From: Roseateles oligotrophus
Lineage (GTDB): Bacteria > Pseudomonadota > Gammaproteobacteria > Burkholderiales > Burkholderiaceae_C
Direction of reading: 5' to 3'
Length of the DNA stretch: 64,000 nucleotides
Assembly: GCF_025717515.1 (NCBI RefSeq)
Contig: NZ_JAJIRN010000006.1
Coordinates: forward strand, 310,001-374,000
The notes below the pieces were generated by a model. The model was not told the DNA's origin. It searched no databases and was given only the letters and a program-made list of their open reading frames with translations. Made by a program: the position numbers and the translations under genes. This document shows, piece by piece, positions 18,258 to 27,056 of the stretch. The stretch's first letter is position 1. Each line of letters begins with the position of its first letter.

Positions 18258-19144
18258 CGTCCAGCGCCCCGCTGCGGAGTTTGATGGCCGTGCCCGGCCG
18301 CTTGCGCTTTTTGTCTTTGGTGCTGCTCTACATTGCCTTGGTGGTGCTGTGTCTGGGCAGTTTGTGGAGGGCAGGCGAGTTGTCGATGGGCCGCCAACCC
18401 TGGGCCAATCTGCTCAAGACCGGGGTCGAGTTTTCGCATCCAAGTTTCCTGGATGCATGGTCCGGCAACACCCGGCTCGAATACCGCAGCGATGACGGCA
18501 CGCTGTTGCGTCTAGAGAATCGACGCGAGATCGAACGCGACTACCTGCTGGCAGTCGCCCGCGCGACCTGGACCACGCTTCAGATCGCTACCTTGGGTTC
18601 GCTATTGGGCGCCATACTCGCCCTGCCCCTGGGTGTCTTGAGCGCCAAGAACCTGGAGGCGCCGTGGCCATTGGTGGCGGCCTCGCAGGCAATCCTGAAC
18701 GTCACGCGCGCCATACACACACTGGTGTTCGGCTTGGTGCTGGTGGGCATCGTGGGCCTCGGGCCCACGGCCGGCATTCTGGCCATCGCTCTTCATTCAC
18801 TGGGCACCTATGGCAAGCTTTACGCCGAATCGATAGAAACGCTGGACCGTGCGGCCATCGATGCAGTGCGCGCCACCGGCGCCGGCCCGGCGCAGGTTTT
18901 TTTCAATGCGGTCTGGCCGACGGTACTGCCGCAGTTCGTCTCCAACCATCTCTACATCTGGGAATACAACATCCGCGATTCCACCATCCTCGGCCTGATC
19001 GGAGCCGGTGGCCTGGGGCTATTGATCTCGGAAGCAACCGCCTTGTTCCAATGGGGGCGCTTGGCCACGCTGCTGATGGTGGTGATCGCGATGGTGGTGG
19101 TGTTCGACGGTCTGAGTCGGCGCATCCGCCAAGCACTGTTATGA
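18254..19144 (+). CDS. phnE: Phosphonate-type ABC transporter permease (PhnE-like)
   Basis: The 296-residue inner-membrane permease has about six hydrophobic segments and a PhnE-type core: ARATWTTLQIATLGSLLGAI, then the ABC permease EAA-like loop DAVRATGAGPAQVFFNAVWP and the closing DSTILGLIGAGGLG. It would form the channel fed by the PhnD-like protein and driven by the PhnC-like ATPase. Both gene junctions are ATGA overlaps. The N-terminal part (about residues 35-85) holds a longer periplasmic stretch than some family members. Confidence 0.9.
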   Translation: MTSSAPLRSLMAVPGRLRFLSLVLLYIALVVLCLGSLWRAGELSMGRQPWANLLKTGVEFSHPSFLDAWSGNTRLEYRSDDGTLLRLENRREIERDYLLAVARATWTTLQIATLGSLLGAILALPLGVLSAKNLEAPWPLVAASQAILNVTRAIHTLVFGLVLVGIVGLGPTAGILAIALHSLGTYGKLYAESIETLDRAAIDAVRATGAGPAQVFFNAVWPTVLPQFVSNHLYIWEYNIRDSTILGLIGAGGLGLLISEATALFQWGRLATLLMVVIAMVVVFDGLSRRIRQALL

Positions 19145-19995
19145 ATCAAACCTCTATGAGCCGAGCACCCGACATCGAGATCCGAGACCTGCGCTGCGAG
19201 TTTCAAGGTCGCCTGACCCTGGCGCTCCCCAGGCTCACCATTGAGAGTGGTGAACATATCACCCTGATTGGGCCCAATGGCGCCGGCAAGTCGACCTTGT
19301 TGCGCTGTCTGGCCGGGTTTGCCGCGACCGCCGGAGGTCACTTGTCGGTGCTTGGGCGACCGTTGCACAAGATTGAGCACCGAGCGCTGCGCAGTCTGCG
19401 CAGCGAGGTTGGCGTGGTGCTGCAAGGCTTGCATCTGGTTCAGCGTTTGTCCGCGCTTGAGAACGTCTTGATCGGTGCGCTTGGCCGCTTGAATGGTGCC
19501 GAGGCTTGGCGAAGCTGGGCTCGCATTTACAGCCCGCGGGAACGCGCCGCTGCTTTTGCTGCGCTACATCAGGTCGGATTGGCTGGCCGCGAGCAAGAGC
19601 GGGCCGACAAGCTGTCGGGGGGCGAGCGTCAAAAGGTCGCAATCGCCCGCATGCTGATGCAGCGCCCTCGTTTGATCTTGGCCGATGAACCCACCGCTGC
19701 GCTCGACCCGGCCGCTGCTTTAGAGATCTGCGAGCTGCTAGCGCGAGCAGCCAAGGATCTCAACGCGACGCTGATCAGCGTGGTCCACAACACCGCCCTC
19801 TTGCCCCTGTTGGGCGAGCGCGTGATCGGCTTGCGCCAAGCTGGACTGGCCTTTGACTTGCCTGTGGAGGCGGTGGGGGAACCCGAGTTGCAGACTTTGT
19901 ACCGCAACGATTCCGTACAGCATATTGACCCCGGCGCCGAGCCAATGGGCGCTGAGTGGGCCAGGCCAGTGGCAATTCACACATCCGCCGTTTGA
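19141..19995 (+). CDS. phnC: Phosphonate-type ABC transporter ATP-binding protein (PhnC-like)
   Basis: The 284-residue ATPase has Walker A GPNGAGKST (about residues 45-53), signature motif LSGGERQKVAIARML, and Walker B RLILADEPTAALDP. It is the energising subunit of the PhnDEC-like importer and closes the coupled operon that began at arsS. ATG 19141 overlaps the phnE stop; the much longer open frame upstream runs inside phnE and is not used. A strong hairpin follows at 20016-20051. Confidence 0.9.
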   Translation: MNQTSMSRAPDIEIRDLRCEFQGRLTLALPRLTIESGEHITLIGPNGAGKSTLLRCLAGFAATAGGHLSVLGRPLHKIEHRALRSLRSEVGVVLQGLHLVQRLSALENVLIGALGRLNGAEAWRSWARIYSPRERAAAFAALHQVGLAGREQERADKLSGGERQKVAIARMLMQRPRLILADEPTAALDPAAALEICELLARAAKDLNATLISVVHNTALLPLLGERVIGLRQAGLAFDLPVEAVGEPELQTLYRNDSVQHIDPGAEPMGAEWARPVAIHTSAV

Positions 19996-20015
19996 TGCAC
20001 AAGTCCATAAATAGC

Positions 20016-20051
20016 TGGCTTGCGCCGTCAGAACCCCAGACGCGCAAGCCA
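20016..20051 (+). terminator. Strong hairpin after phnC
   Basis: TGGCTTGCG pairs with CGCAAGCCA (9 bp), and after one bulged C the stem continues CGTC with GACG around a nine-base loop. It lies 20 bp after the phnC stop, where a transcript end is expected. There is no T run afterwards, so this is not a classic intrinsic terminator; it may protect the 3' end or act with Rho. Confidence 0.45.
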
Positions 20052-20104
20052 CGGAACGAACCGCTTCGCATCCGGATGCGGTTGCTGACTCGGGTATTCG
20101 ACCA

Positions 20105-20860
20105 GTGATGGTTTGGCCTTTTTCGCGCAATGTCCTGGCATGCGGCTTGGTGTCGCTGTGTGGCGGCGCCATGGCACAGAAGCCGGCTGCTAACGCGGAA
20201 GACCAGGGCAACGCTGAGTTGATGTTTCGGGCAGTAGGCGCGGGCTGGCATATTGCCACGCTGCCCAGGCAGCGCATGCCGCTGACGGCCTACTCGGACG
20301 CCATTGAATCAGGCGAAGTAGCGCTTCGCCTGGAGGCTATGGACTCGTATGGCCCCCTGGTCAAGTCCTTCTACCCTGCGCTCGGGCTGACCCAGGTGGC
20401 ATGGTCCTGGCGCGTGGCGAAACAAGGCGACACCATTGACTTGCGAAAAAAGAACGGCGATGACGCCGCAGCCAAAGTCTGCATGAGTTTTGTTTGGCCC
20501 GATGAGCGGATGCCTTTTTTGGATCGGCAGCTGATGCGCTTCGCACGCTCCCGCAGTGCTCAGGACCTCTCGGCCGCTACGCTGTGCTGGACTTGGGCCG
20601 GATCCGAAGAGCTTGGGGTTGCCATCGACAACCCTTACACAAGACGCGTGCGAAGCATTGCATTGCGCAACGCTTCGCATGTGGGGAGCACATGGTTCAA
20701 TGAAAAGCGGGACATCATGAAAGACCTGCGCTTGGCTTTTGGCGACGAGTGGCCCTCGGGCGCTGCAGAGCCAGGCGTGACCGCCATTTTTCTCGCTGCC
20801 GACGCCGACAACACCCACAGCCATTCGATCGCGTGGATTGCCGACTTTCATTACAAGTGA
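20105..20860 (+). CDS. DUF3047 domain-containing exported protein
   Basis: The protein of about 250 residues has a signal-like N-terminus (VLACGLVSLCGGAMAQ) and DUF3047 features: YGPLVKSFYPAL, TQVAWSWRV, AKVCMSFVWPDE, then ADADNTHSHSIAWIADF near the C-terminus. The family is exported and of unknown function, with a jelly-roll-like fold thought likely. GTG 20105 and ATG 20108 are both possible starts. It lies downstream of the phn genes beyond a hairpin, so it is probably separately transcribed. Confidence 0.82.
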   Translation: MMVWPFSRNVLACGLVSLCGGAMAQKPAANAEDQGNAELMFRAVGAGWHIATLPRQRMPLTAYSDAIESGEVALRLEAMDSYGPLVKSFYPALGLTQVAWSWRVAKQGDTIDLRKKNGDDAAAKVCMSFVWPDERMPFLDRQLMRFARSRSAQDLSAATLCWTWAGSEELGVAIDNPYTRRVRSIALRNASHVGSTWFNEKRDIMKDLRLAFGDEWPSGAAEPGVTAIFLAADADNTHSHSIAWIADFHYK

Positions 20861-20980
20861 CGCCTGCGCCAAGGGCTTGCAGACAGCGTTAGTTCTTGGT
20901 CTTCGAGGGCAGTTTGCGCACAGGTCCCGCCACTCGCGAGTAGACCTCAGACTTAGAGAGCTCCAATCGCTTGCTCTTTC

Positions 20981-21886
20981 TTAGGCGTGTAATTCCGCCA
21001 AAGCCTGAAGACGTTCTTTGGCGAGATCAAGAAATGCGCGCACCTTCATTGAGGCATGACGGCCCTCGCGGTGAAGCAGATTCACGGGCAAGGGTTCGGG
21101 CTCATATTGCGGCAAAACTATCCGTAATTTTCCTTCGGCAAGCGGGTCGGCGACTTTGTAAAGCATTTGCTGTGTCAAGCCATGACCGGCCACCGCAGCA
21201 GCCACCGCGGTTTCGTTGCTGGTGCAAGTCCAGCGCGGCGTCAACTTCAAAATATTGCCGGCATGGCTTCCTGGTTTGAGGCGCCATTCGGCGCCTGGCA
21301 TAACGCCGGTGGCGGCGACGGTGCTGTGTTGCGCCATGTCAGCCATGGTGAGCGGCGTGCCTCGCTCCTCTAGGTAGGATGGGCTGGCACAAATGACCAA
21401 GCGCATGGAACCTACCCGGATCGCTTGCATGCTTGAATCCTGTAGCTCAGAGAAGCGCAGGGCGACATCGACGCCCTCTTCAATCAAGTTCACCACGCGA
21501 TCCATAAACCAAGTCGCCACGCTGACTTTGGGATATTGATCCAAGTATTCGGCCACGATGGGCGCCATGAATTTGGCCCCAAACCATCCCGGCGCCGTGA
21601 CGGTCAGCTGACCTTGAGGCAATTCATGCAAGCCGGCCGCAACTCGGTCCGCTTCACCGAGGTCATGCAAGACGCGCCGGCAGTCATCGGCATAACGTAT
21701 CCCTGCTGCGGTTACACGAACCACACGCGTCGTGCGAGTCAATAGCCGCACGCCAAGAAACTCCTCCAATTCGTTCACCGCTCTTGTGACCACCGGCGGT
21801 GACACATTGAGCTTGCGCGCCGCGCCGGCAAAACCGCCAGCATCCACAACCGCCACGAAAACATTGATGTGATGCAGTCTGTCCAA
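20981..21886 (-). CDS. LysR family transcriptional regulator, paralogue of the one at 774
   Basis: The 301-residue protein has a LysR helix-turn-helix (FAGAARKLNVSPPVVTRAV) and effector domain. It is closely related to the regulator at 774-1673: the openings MDRLHHINVFVAVVDAGG and LDRLHLINVFVAVVDASG match almost residue for residue, as do the C-terminal HREGRHAS blocks. The target is unclear; LysR genes usually act on a divergent neighbour, but the 430-bp region upstream is followed only by a truncated lysR. Confidence 0.88.
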   Translation of the reverse strand: MDRLHHINVFVAVVDAGGFAGAARKLNVSPPVVTRAVNELEEFLGVRLLTRTTRVVRVTAAGIRYADDCRRVLHDLGEADRVAAGLHELPQGQLTVTAPGWFGAKFMAPIVAEYLDQYPKVSVATWFMDRVVNLIEEGVDVALRFSELQDSSMQAIRVGSMRLVICASPSYLEERGTPLTMADMAQHSTVAATGVMPGAEWRLKPGSHAGNILKLTPRWTCTSNETAVAAAVAGHGLTQQMLYKVADPLAEGKLRIVLPQYEPEPLPVNLLHREGRHASMKVRAFLDLAKERLQALAELHA

Positions 21887-22314
21887 TGACTTCCCCTCCG
21901 ATCATTGTTGGGCACAGTGCCGCCCGAATTCTAGGCCTGCAATGAAGTGCGCCACTCTGATTGAATCCCGCTCGGTGCGCCGGATAGGCCAGCCATTGTT
22001 TCCACTCCGGAAATAGCTCATTGCCCACCGCGCTATTTGTGCGCGAGGCATTCCTCTTTAGGATTGAATTTCAATGGCAGCCCGAGAATGCGCGCACCTC
22101 TTTGCGGCTACTCGAAGCCAAAAACTCATACGCCGGATCATCTATGAACACGAAACATGAAATGGCCATAACGATGAATCGAGTGGCACTCGATTGCCAC
22201 GCCAAACAGCCAACAAGCATTCTTGTAAATGCTGACAATTATTTCGCCGAGAAAGGCAGTCGGTCCATGACTCGCCGTCTGAGTCGGAGCAAGGTCTGCA
22301 CTGAGAACTAGCCC
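21887..22314. other. 428-bp gap between lysR and lysR fragment
   Basis: No ORF here has recognisable domains; a 56-codon frame at 22144-22311 (MNTKHEMAITMNRV start) is too short and unsupported to call. The stretch probably includes the promoter of the minus-strand lysR and the former promoter of the truncated lysR that follows. Confidence 0.35.
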
Positions 22315-22638
22315 ATGAGCGCCAACCGGCTTCAACTGCTGACCATCTTTGTGACCCTTGTAGAAGCGGGCAGCGTTGCCGCAGCTGCGCAAAAGCTGGA
22401 GCGGTCGGCCTCCACCGTGCGGCGGACCATGGCTGCGCTAGAACAACAACTAGCAGTTGCGTTGATTCTGCGGCCGTCACGTAAATTGAAGCTCACGCCG
22501 GCAGGCGAACGCTATTTTGAGGATTGCCGACGCATTCTGAACAGGCTGGCCTACGCAGAAGAGACCGTCAGCAAAAACTTGGACCCCGAGCGCGGTCGCC
22601 AGGACGGGCGAGGCGCCAAGGCGCCGGACGAGCAATGA
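22315..22638 (+). pseudogene. Truncated LysR-type regulator (DNA-binding domain only)
   Basis: The 107-residue frame encodes a clear LysR helix-turn-helix (VAAAAQKLERSASTVRRTM) and the start of the linker helix (ERYFEDCRRILNRLAYAEE), then degenerates to a low-complexity tail and stops. The whole effector-binding domain of some 200 residues is missing. The following DNA enters the GGDEF gene, so the remainder was lost. It could still bind DNA as a dimer, but loss of function is the simpler reading. Confidence 0.7.
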
Positions 22639-22755
22639 AGATCACAACCTTGAGTTCGCGTTGTATTGCAACATTCCGCGTGGCCTTGCTGCCCTTGGCC
22701 GCCAATGGGCAAAGGGGATAAAGTTGGAATCAGCCTGATTGCGAGAAGGTTTCAG

Positions 22756-24165
22756 ATGGATCCCTACCAAGTCGCTTTGCATCCCAACTTGCCATTTGAT
22801 GTCGACGAACTGAATCACCATATTCTGCAATCGGTGACCGATGGCATCCATGTGATCGACCTCAAGGGTACGGTTTTGATCGAAAATCGGGCATCCTCTT
22901 TGATGTTGGGTTGGTGCGGCGATTGCCTGGTGGGGAAGTCCGGGCATGCCGCCATTCACCATCACCATGCCGACGGTACAGAATTCCCCGCCCATGAATG
23001 CCCGATTTATGCAACCCTGAATGACGGCATAGCCCGGGAAGTTGACGATGACGTCTTTTGGCGCCAAGACGGCAGTTCGTTTCCGGTCCAATACAGGACC
23101 GCTGCGCTGTGCAACCCCGACGGCGTTCGATACGGCGTGACCGTGGTGTTTCGCGACATCACCGAGCGCAAACGTGCAGGCCTGATGCAACAAACACTTC
23201 ACGGCATCGCCAATTGTGCGCATGACTGCGAAAGCCCTGCGGCCCTCTATCCACAGGTTCACCGCATGATTTCGGCGCTGTTGAGCAACGATCATTTTTG
23301 CATCGCACTCTTTGATGAAGTCAATGAGTTGCTCAGCTTTCCCTATTGGGTCGATGCCCGTTCCAGCGCTTTAGCCCCAGTGCCGCTCGCTCAGGGCGGC
23401 CGGGTGGCCGAGGTGATTCAGCAAGACCGGGCAATTTTGCTGAACGGCGTGCAAATGGCAGGCCATGTGCCGCATGACTGGCTAGGCGTGCCTTTGCGCG
23501 CGTCCAAACGGGTGATCGGAGCACTGGTGGTCAAGAGCGAAGATCCTGCTCGGCCCTATACCGAGGCGGATAGGGACTTGCTGCAATTCGTCTCAACGCA
23601 GCTCGCCACCTCTATTGAACGCACCCAGAAAGAATCGCAACTGCGCCGTATGGCGCAGTTCGACGCTCTGACCGATTTGCCCAATCGCAGCCTTTTTGAT
23701 GACCGCTTGCTTGCCGCATTGCAACAAGCCCATCGCCGCAGCGAACATCTAGCCTTGATGTTCATTGACCTCGATAAATTCAAGCCCGTCAACGACAAAT
23801 TTGGCCATGCGACGGGTGACGCGCTGCTGAAGATGGTGGCCGATCGGCTAAAGACCTTGCTGCGCACCTCCGACACAGTTGGCCGCATTGGCGGCGATGA
23901 ATTCGTGGCGGTACTGCATCCGCTTGCCGGCGCCAAGGATGCCGGCTTGGTGGCAGAAAAGATTCGCCAAACTTTGTCAGAGCCGTTTTCCTTGACGGGG
24001 GGGCTGTACCTGGAAATTTCGGCAAGTATCGGGGTGGCCATCTACACCGGCGCGGCAGCTGGAGGCCCGAACGCCATAGGCCCGGCCGAGCTCGCACGGA
24101 TTGCCGATGCGGCCATGTATCGCGCTAAACGGAGCGGAGGTAATGCTTGGATTGTTGCCGACTGA
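22756..24165 (+). CDS. Diguanylate cyclase with PAS and GAF sensor domains
   Basis: The 469-residue cytoplasmic protein has a PAS domain (about 15-140; HILQSVTDGIHVIDLKGTVL), a GAF domain (about 150-300) and a GGDEF domain (about 310-469). The active loop GGDEF is intact at 379-383, and an inhibitory-site RxxD (RTSD) stands five residues before it, so it should make c-di-GMP with product feedback. The start at ATG 22756 follows GAGAAGG; the frame is open further upstream without conserved sequence. No EAL domain is present. Confidence 0.92.
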   Translation: MDPYQVALHPNLPFDVDELNHHILQSVTDGIHVIDLKGTVLIENRASSLMLGWCGDCLVGKSGHAAIHHHHADGTEFPAHECPIYATLNDGIAREVDDDVFWRQDGSSFPVQYRTAALCNPDGVRYGVTVVFRDITERKRAGLMQQTLHGIANCAHDCESPAALYPQVHRMISALLSNDHFCIALFDEVNELLSFPYWVDARSSALAPVPLAQGGRVAEVIQQDRAILLNGVQMAGHVPHDWLGVPLRASKRVIGALVVKSEDPARPYTEADRDLLQFVSTQLATSIERTQKESQLRRMAQFDALTDLPNRSLFDDRLLAALQQAHRRSEHLALMFIDLDKFKPVNDKFGHATGDALLKMVADRLKTLLRTSDTVGRIGGDEFVAVLHPLAGAKDAGLVAEKIRQTLSEPFSLTGGLYLEISASIGVAIYTGAAAGGPNAIGPAELARIADAAMYRAKRSGGNAWIVAD

Positions 24166-24314
24166 ATAAGTCGCCGCCAGGCTTGTCACAAGCTCGACAA
24201 GCAAACCATTGCAATTGACGAAACAGTGTCTTGATGACGCCGGTGATTCCAATGGGGAAAGCTTTGAGCGACAGTCCTGTCATCGCAGCCGCTGCAAGAC
24301 AAGATAGAGCCATC

Positions 24315-24947
24315 ATGAGCCGAGCTTATTCCGACATCGCTTTCACGCCCGCCGTGCGGGCCATGCAAACCCGCATGGGCAGCCGTGCTGCGTACGCACC
24401 ACTAGATCACACCAATGACCGACAAAACGTCCTGGGCGGCAGCGAAGCCGAGTTCATCGAAGCACGCGATGGCTTTTACCAAGCGACGGTGGGTGAAACC
24501 GGCTGGCCCTATGTGCAGTTCCGCGGCGGTCCGCTGGGATTCTTGAAGGTTCTGGATGAAAAAACCATTGCCTATGCCGACTTTCGCGGCAATGTGCAGT
24601 ACATCAGCGTCGGCAACTTGCAGAACAACGACCGTGTTTCCTTGATCCTGATGGACTATGCGAGCAAGAGCCGTTTGAAGATTCTTGGCCGAGTGAAGTT
24701 CGTTCCTGCCGACCAGGATCCAGGGCTCATGGCACGATTGACCATGCCTGACTACCGCGCTCGCGTTGAGCGTGCTGCCGTGATCACGATCGAAGCTTAC
24801 GACTGGAATTGCCCGCAGCACATCACTCCACGCTTTACTGAAAGTGAAATTGAGCAAGGCATCGCACCTCTGCGATTCGAGTTGGCGCGTCTACAAAAGG
24901 AGCTGCAAGTAGCGCGAGCCGAATTGGCGGCCCATGGCAAGACCTAA
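24315..24947 (+). CDS. Pyridoxamine 5'-phosphate oxidase-fold flavoprotein
   Basis: The 210-residue protein has the split-barrel PPOX fold: DGFYQATVGETGWPYVQFRG, then NVQYISVGNLQNNDRVSLIL and LKILGRVKF. These proteins bind FMN or F420 and reduce or detoxify small molecules. A C-terminal helical extension follows (LQKELQVARAELA, coiled-coil like). ATG 24315 is the likely start; in-frame ATGs at 24231 and 24234 have no better ribosome binding site. No co-transcribed partner is visible. Confidence 0.85.
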   Translation: MSRAYSDIAFTPAVRAMQTRMGSRAAYAPLDHTNDRQNVLGGSEAEFIEARDGFYQATVGETGWPYVQFRGGPLGFLKVLDEKTIAYADFRGNVQYISVGNLQNNDRVSLILMDYASKSRLKILGRVKFVPADQDPGLMARLTMPDYRARVERAAVITIEAYDWNCPQHITPRFTESEIEQGIAPLRFELARLQKELQVARAELAAHGKT

Positions 24948-24991
24948 GCTACCGAGAGATTTCGCAGCGCAAGCCCCATCAAGGTTTGGAT

Positions 24992-25870
24992 CTACATCGC
25001 CCATAGGCGCGGCGGGGTGGCCGGCAGACCCCAGAGCTCATGGCGCCACAGGCCCCAAGCCTGACGCAGCAGATCCAAGCTCGGCTCCGTCAGCTCGCTG
25101 AGGGCGCGCAGGACCAGCACCTGGCCATGTGGGGCGGTAAGCCCGGCAAACTCACGCAAGGCATGTGTCTCGATCAACGCTCGCACGGCGTCAAGTGCGC
25201 GCTCTTGACGCGAGCGGGAGATCATCGAGCCGGCCGCGAACACCAGGGTGGCCAGGCAGCGCCGCCCTGCTAGCCCGAGCAGCCCGTTCATCAGCAAATC
25301 GTCTTCGGCTGCGATCAATCCCTGTTCTAGCCACACACCTTCGACCTCCAAATGCTGAGAAAAATGCCCGCGCTCGAAAGGATGACCGGAGACGGGCAGG
25401 CCCAGTGCGGTAATGTCCCAGCACATCATCTCGGCCCCCGGGGCCAACGCAAAACGGGCCTCGTTGCGCGCCTCGCAGCCGGGATAGGCCAATGCCTCCA
25501 AGGGCAACCATTCAAGCCGCGCGCCCGCTGCCAGCGTCGCTCGCACCGCTTGCGTGGCGATGGCCCCCGCCTCACTGCGATAAAAACGTGTGGCGCCCGG
25601 CGTGGTGAGCAGCCCATGTGCGCCTTCGCCCACCGCCACAGTCACCTGCAACCTGTCGCCGCCGACCAAGCCCCCGGGCGGATGGATCATCACGTTATGG
25701 CAGACCGCCTCGCTTTCCGGGTAAAGGCTCTTGAGGATGCGCAAAGGTCCGTCATGCTTGTAGCGCGCCACGCAGCGTCCGGCTTCGCGGGCATAGGACA
25801 AGTCCAAGTTGGCGCGCCAAGCCGAACCAAGCGCCTGGACTTGGGATGAAAACTCTGGGGATTTGCTCAT
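24992..25870 (-). CDS. ureD: Urease accessory protein UreD
   Basis: The 292-residue protein matches UreD/UreH: LDLSYAREAGRC near the start, GPLRILKSLYPE, HNVMIHPPGGLVGGDRLQ, TTPGATRFYRSEAG, and the C-terminal LPATPPRLWAM. UreD binds apo-urease and with UreF and UreG delivers nickel. ATG 25870 is preferred; an upstream ATG at 25936 adds an unconserved stretch. It is on the same strand as the other ure genes but separated from ureG by over 1 kb and a secreted-protein gene, an unusual position since ureD usually leads the operon. Confidence 0.93.
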   Translation of the reverse strand: MSKSPEFSSQVQALGSAWRANLDLSYAREAGRCVARYKHDGPLRILKSLYPESEAVCHNVMIHPPGGLVGGDRLQVTVAVGEGAHGLLTTPGATRFYRSEAGAIATQAVRATLAAGARLEWLPLEALAYPGCEARNEARFALAPGAEMMCWDITALGLPVSGHPFERGHFSQHLEVEGVWLEQGLIAAEDDLLMNGLLGLAGRRCLATLVFAAGSMISRSRQERALDAVRALIETHALREFAGLTAPHGQVLVLRALSELTEPSLDLLRQAWGLWRHELWGLPATPPRLWAM

Positions 25871-26064
25871 GCGGTCATTGCATGCAAGAACCAAGCCTGC
25901 GGCACTGACTTTCTGGATTGCATTCCTGGCGGCCAAAGCGACGGGGCGCTAGCGGCACTGGGCAGGCATGTCAGGTGCGTTAGTCCAATCGCTCGGGCTG
26001 TTGCGCAGCTCGGGTGCGCAGCCAATTGAAAATGGCTGCGCACCCGCTCATTCCTCCGCTCGGC

Positions 26065-26412
26065 TCAACGCAGTCGATCCATTTCATAGGCCACGCGCTC
26101 AACCGAGCCCTTGGCGTTGCGGAACAGTCGCACGCGGCGATGCCCGTCGGAACTCAAGAGCATGTCGGCGTTCTCGGCATGCCAGCGTTCGAGCGGCTGT
26201 CCATCTAGAGCCACCGCAATGCGGTGCACGCCAATGTCCACTTTGAGCGTTCGACCGTCTTCAAGGTCGTAATAGCCTGTGGCTTCGCGGAGCAGACTTC
26301 GCTCGGCAGCGGTACCGGGGATTTCAGGCGTACCGGCATGCGCAGACAAAGCAAGGGAAGCGAGAAACGCGGCCAGTAGTTTGAAAGAGCGCGCAATAGT
26401 CAAGGTGGTCAT
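26065..26412 (-). CDS. Small secreted protein of unknown function
   Basis: The 115-residue protein starts after AAAGGAG with good spacing and has a signal peptide (LLAAFLASLALSAHA). The mature part is about 90 residues (TAAERSLLREATGYYDLED; HRRVRLFRNAKG) with no family I can name. It lies between ureG and ureD on their strand, so it may be co-transcribed with ureD. A role in urease is not shown by the sequence. Confidence 0.6.
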   Translation of the reverse strand: MTTLTIARSFKLLAAFLASLALSAHAGTPEIPGTAAERSLLREATGYYDLEDGRTLKVDIGVHRIAVALDGQPLERWHAENADMLLSSDGHRRVRLFRNAKGSVERVAYEMDRLR

Positions 26413-27056
26413 GGTGATTACTCCTTTGGTTGATCCGAGGCCAGTCGCCCCGGCAAGCTCAGTGATTGCAAACCTCATGCCAGGCCAAAACACCTCTCTA
26501 CCTCGGCATTTCGCCCCATCGCTGGGCTTCATCCCCCATATCCGCGCCAAATTCAAGAATGCTGCACCGCAACATAGCACTCTGTCATGGCGGTCCAAGC
26601 GATCAACGGTGTCTTGTTGCCGGGCGAGCGCGTGCGGACCAAGGGCTTGATATTTGCCGCCACCCCGGCCACCGATTTCATCTGCGGCACGCTGCAATTG
26701 GCGACCCGCATGAATTTGCATACCTTCACCAGCGGGCGCAACACGCCCTATGGTCTGGCGGCCCCTACCTCGTGATCAAGGGCGCCACCCGCAAGAAGAC
26801 TTGGGCCGAGCATTGGAAACTGCAAAAAAGACTTGATGCTGTTCAACCGCGCTTCCATCACATGACAGCCGAATAACGCCAAGGGCGGACGGCATTGCGG
26901 CTTGCAGCCCAGCGCCCGCGCGCAATGCCCAACTCCTGACCTCGCCAGCTTTTATGCGGGTTGGTGGTCGATTCACTTGGCTGAGCAAACGCCAAGCGCA
27001 GCATCAATCCGGTCGCTCAACAGACCCAAAAACCTTCACGCCCGGCCAAATTCCAA
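26413..27056. other. 644-bp gap between ureG and the small secreted protein gene
   Basis: No intact gene is evident. The central part carries a possible frameshifted gene remnant on the plus strand (26587-26876). The gap interrupts what would otherwise be a continuous ureABCEFG-ureD transcript. Confidence 0.4.
26587..26876 (+). pseudogene. Possible frameshifted gene remnant, family unknown
   Basis: A 62-codon frame ([19 protein letters not shown], ending [11 protein letters not shown]) stops at 26775, while the neighbouring frame continues from about 26757 with [19 protein letters not shown] to 26876. Joining the two by a one-base shift gives a protein-like sequence of roughly 95 residues. 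I do not recognise the family. A chance open frame is possible, so this is tentative. Confidence 0.3.
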
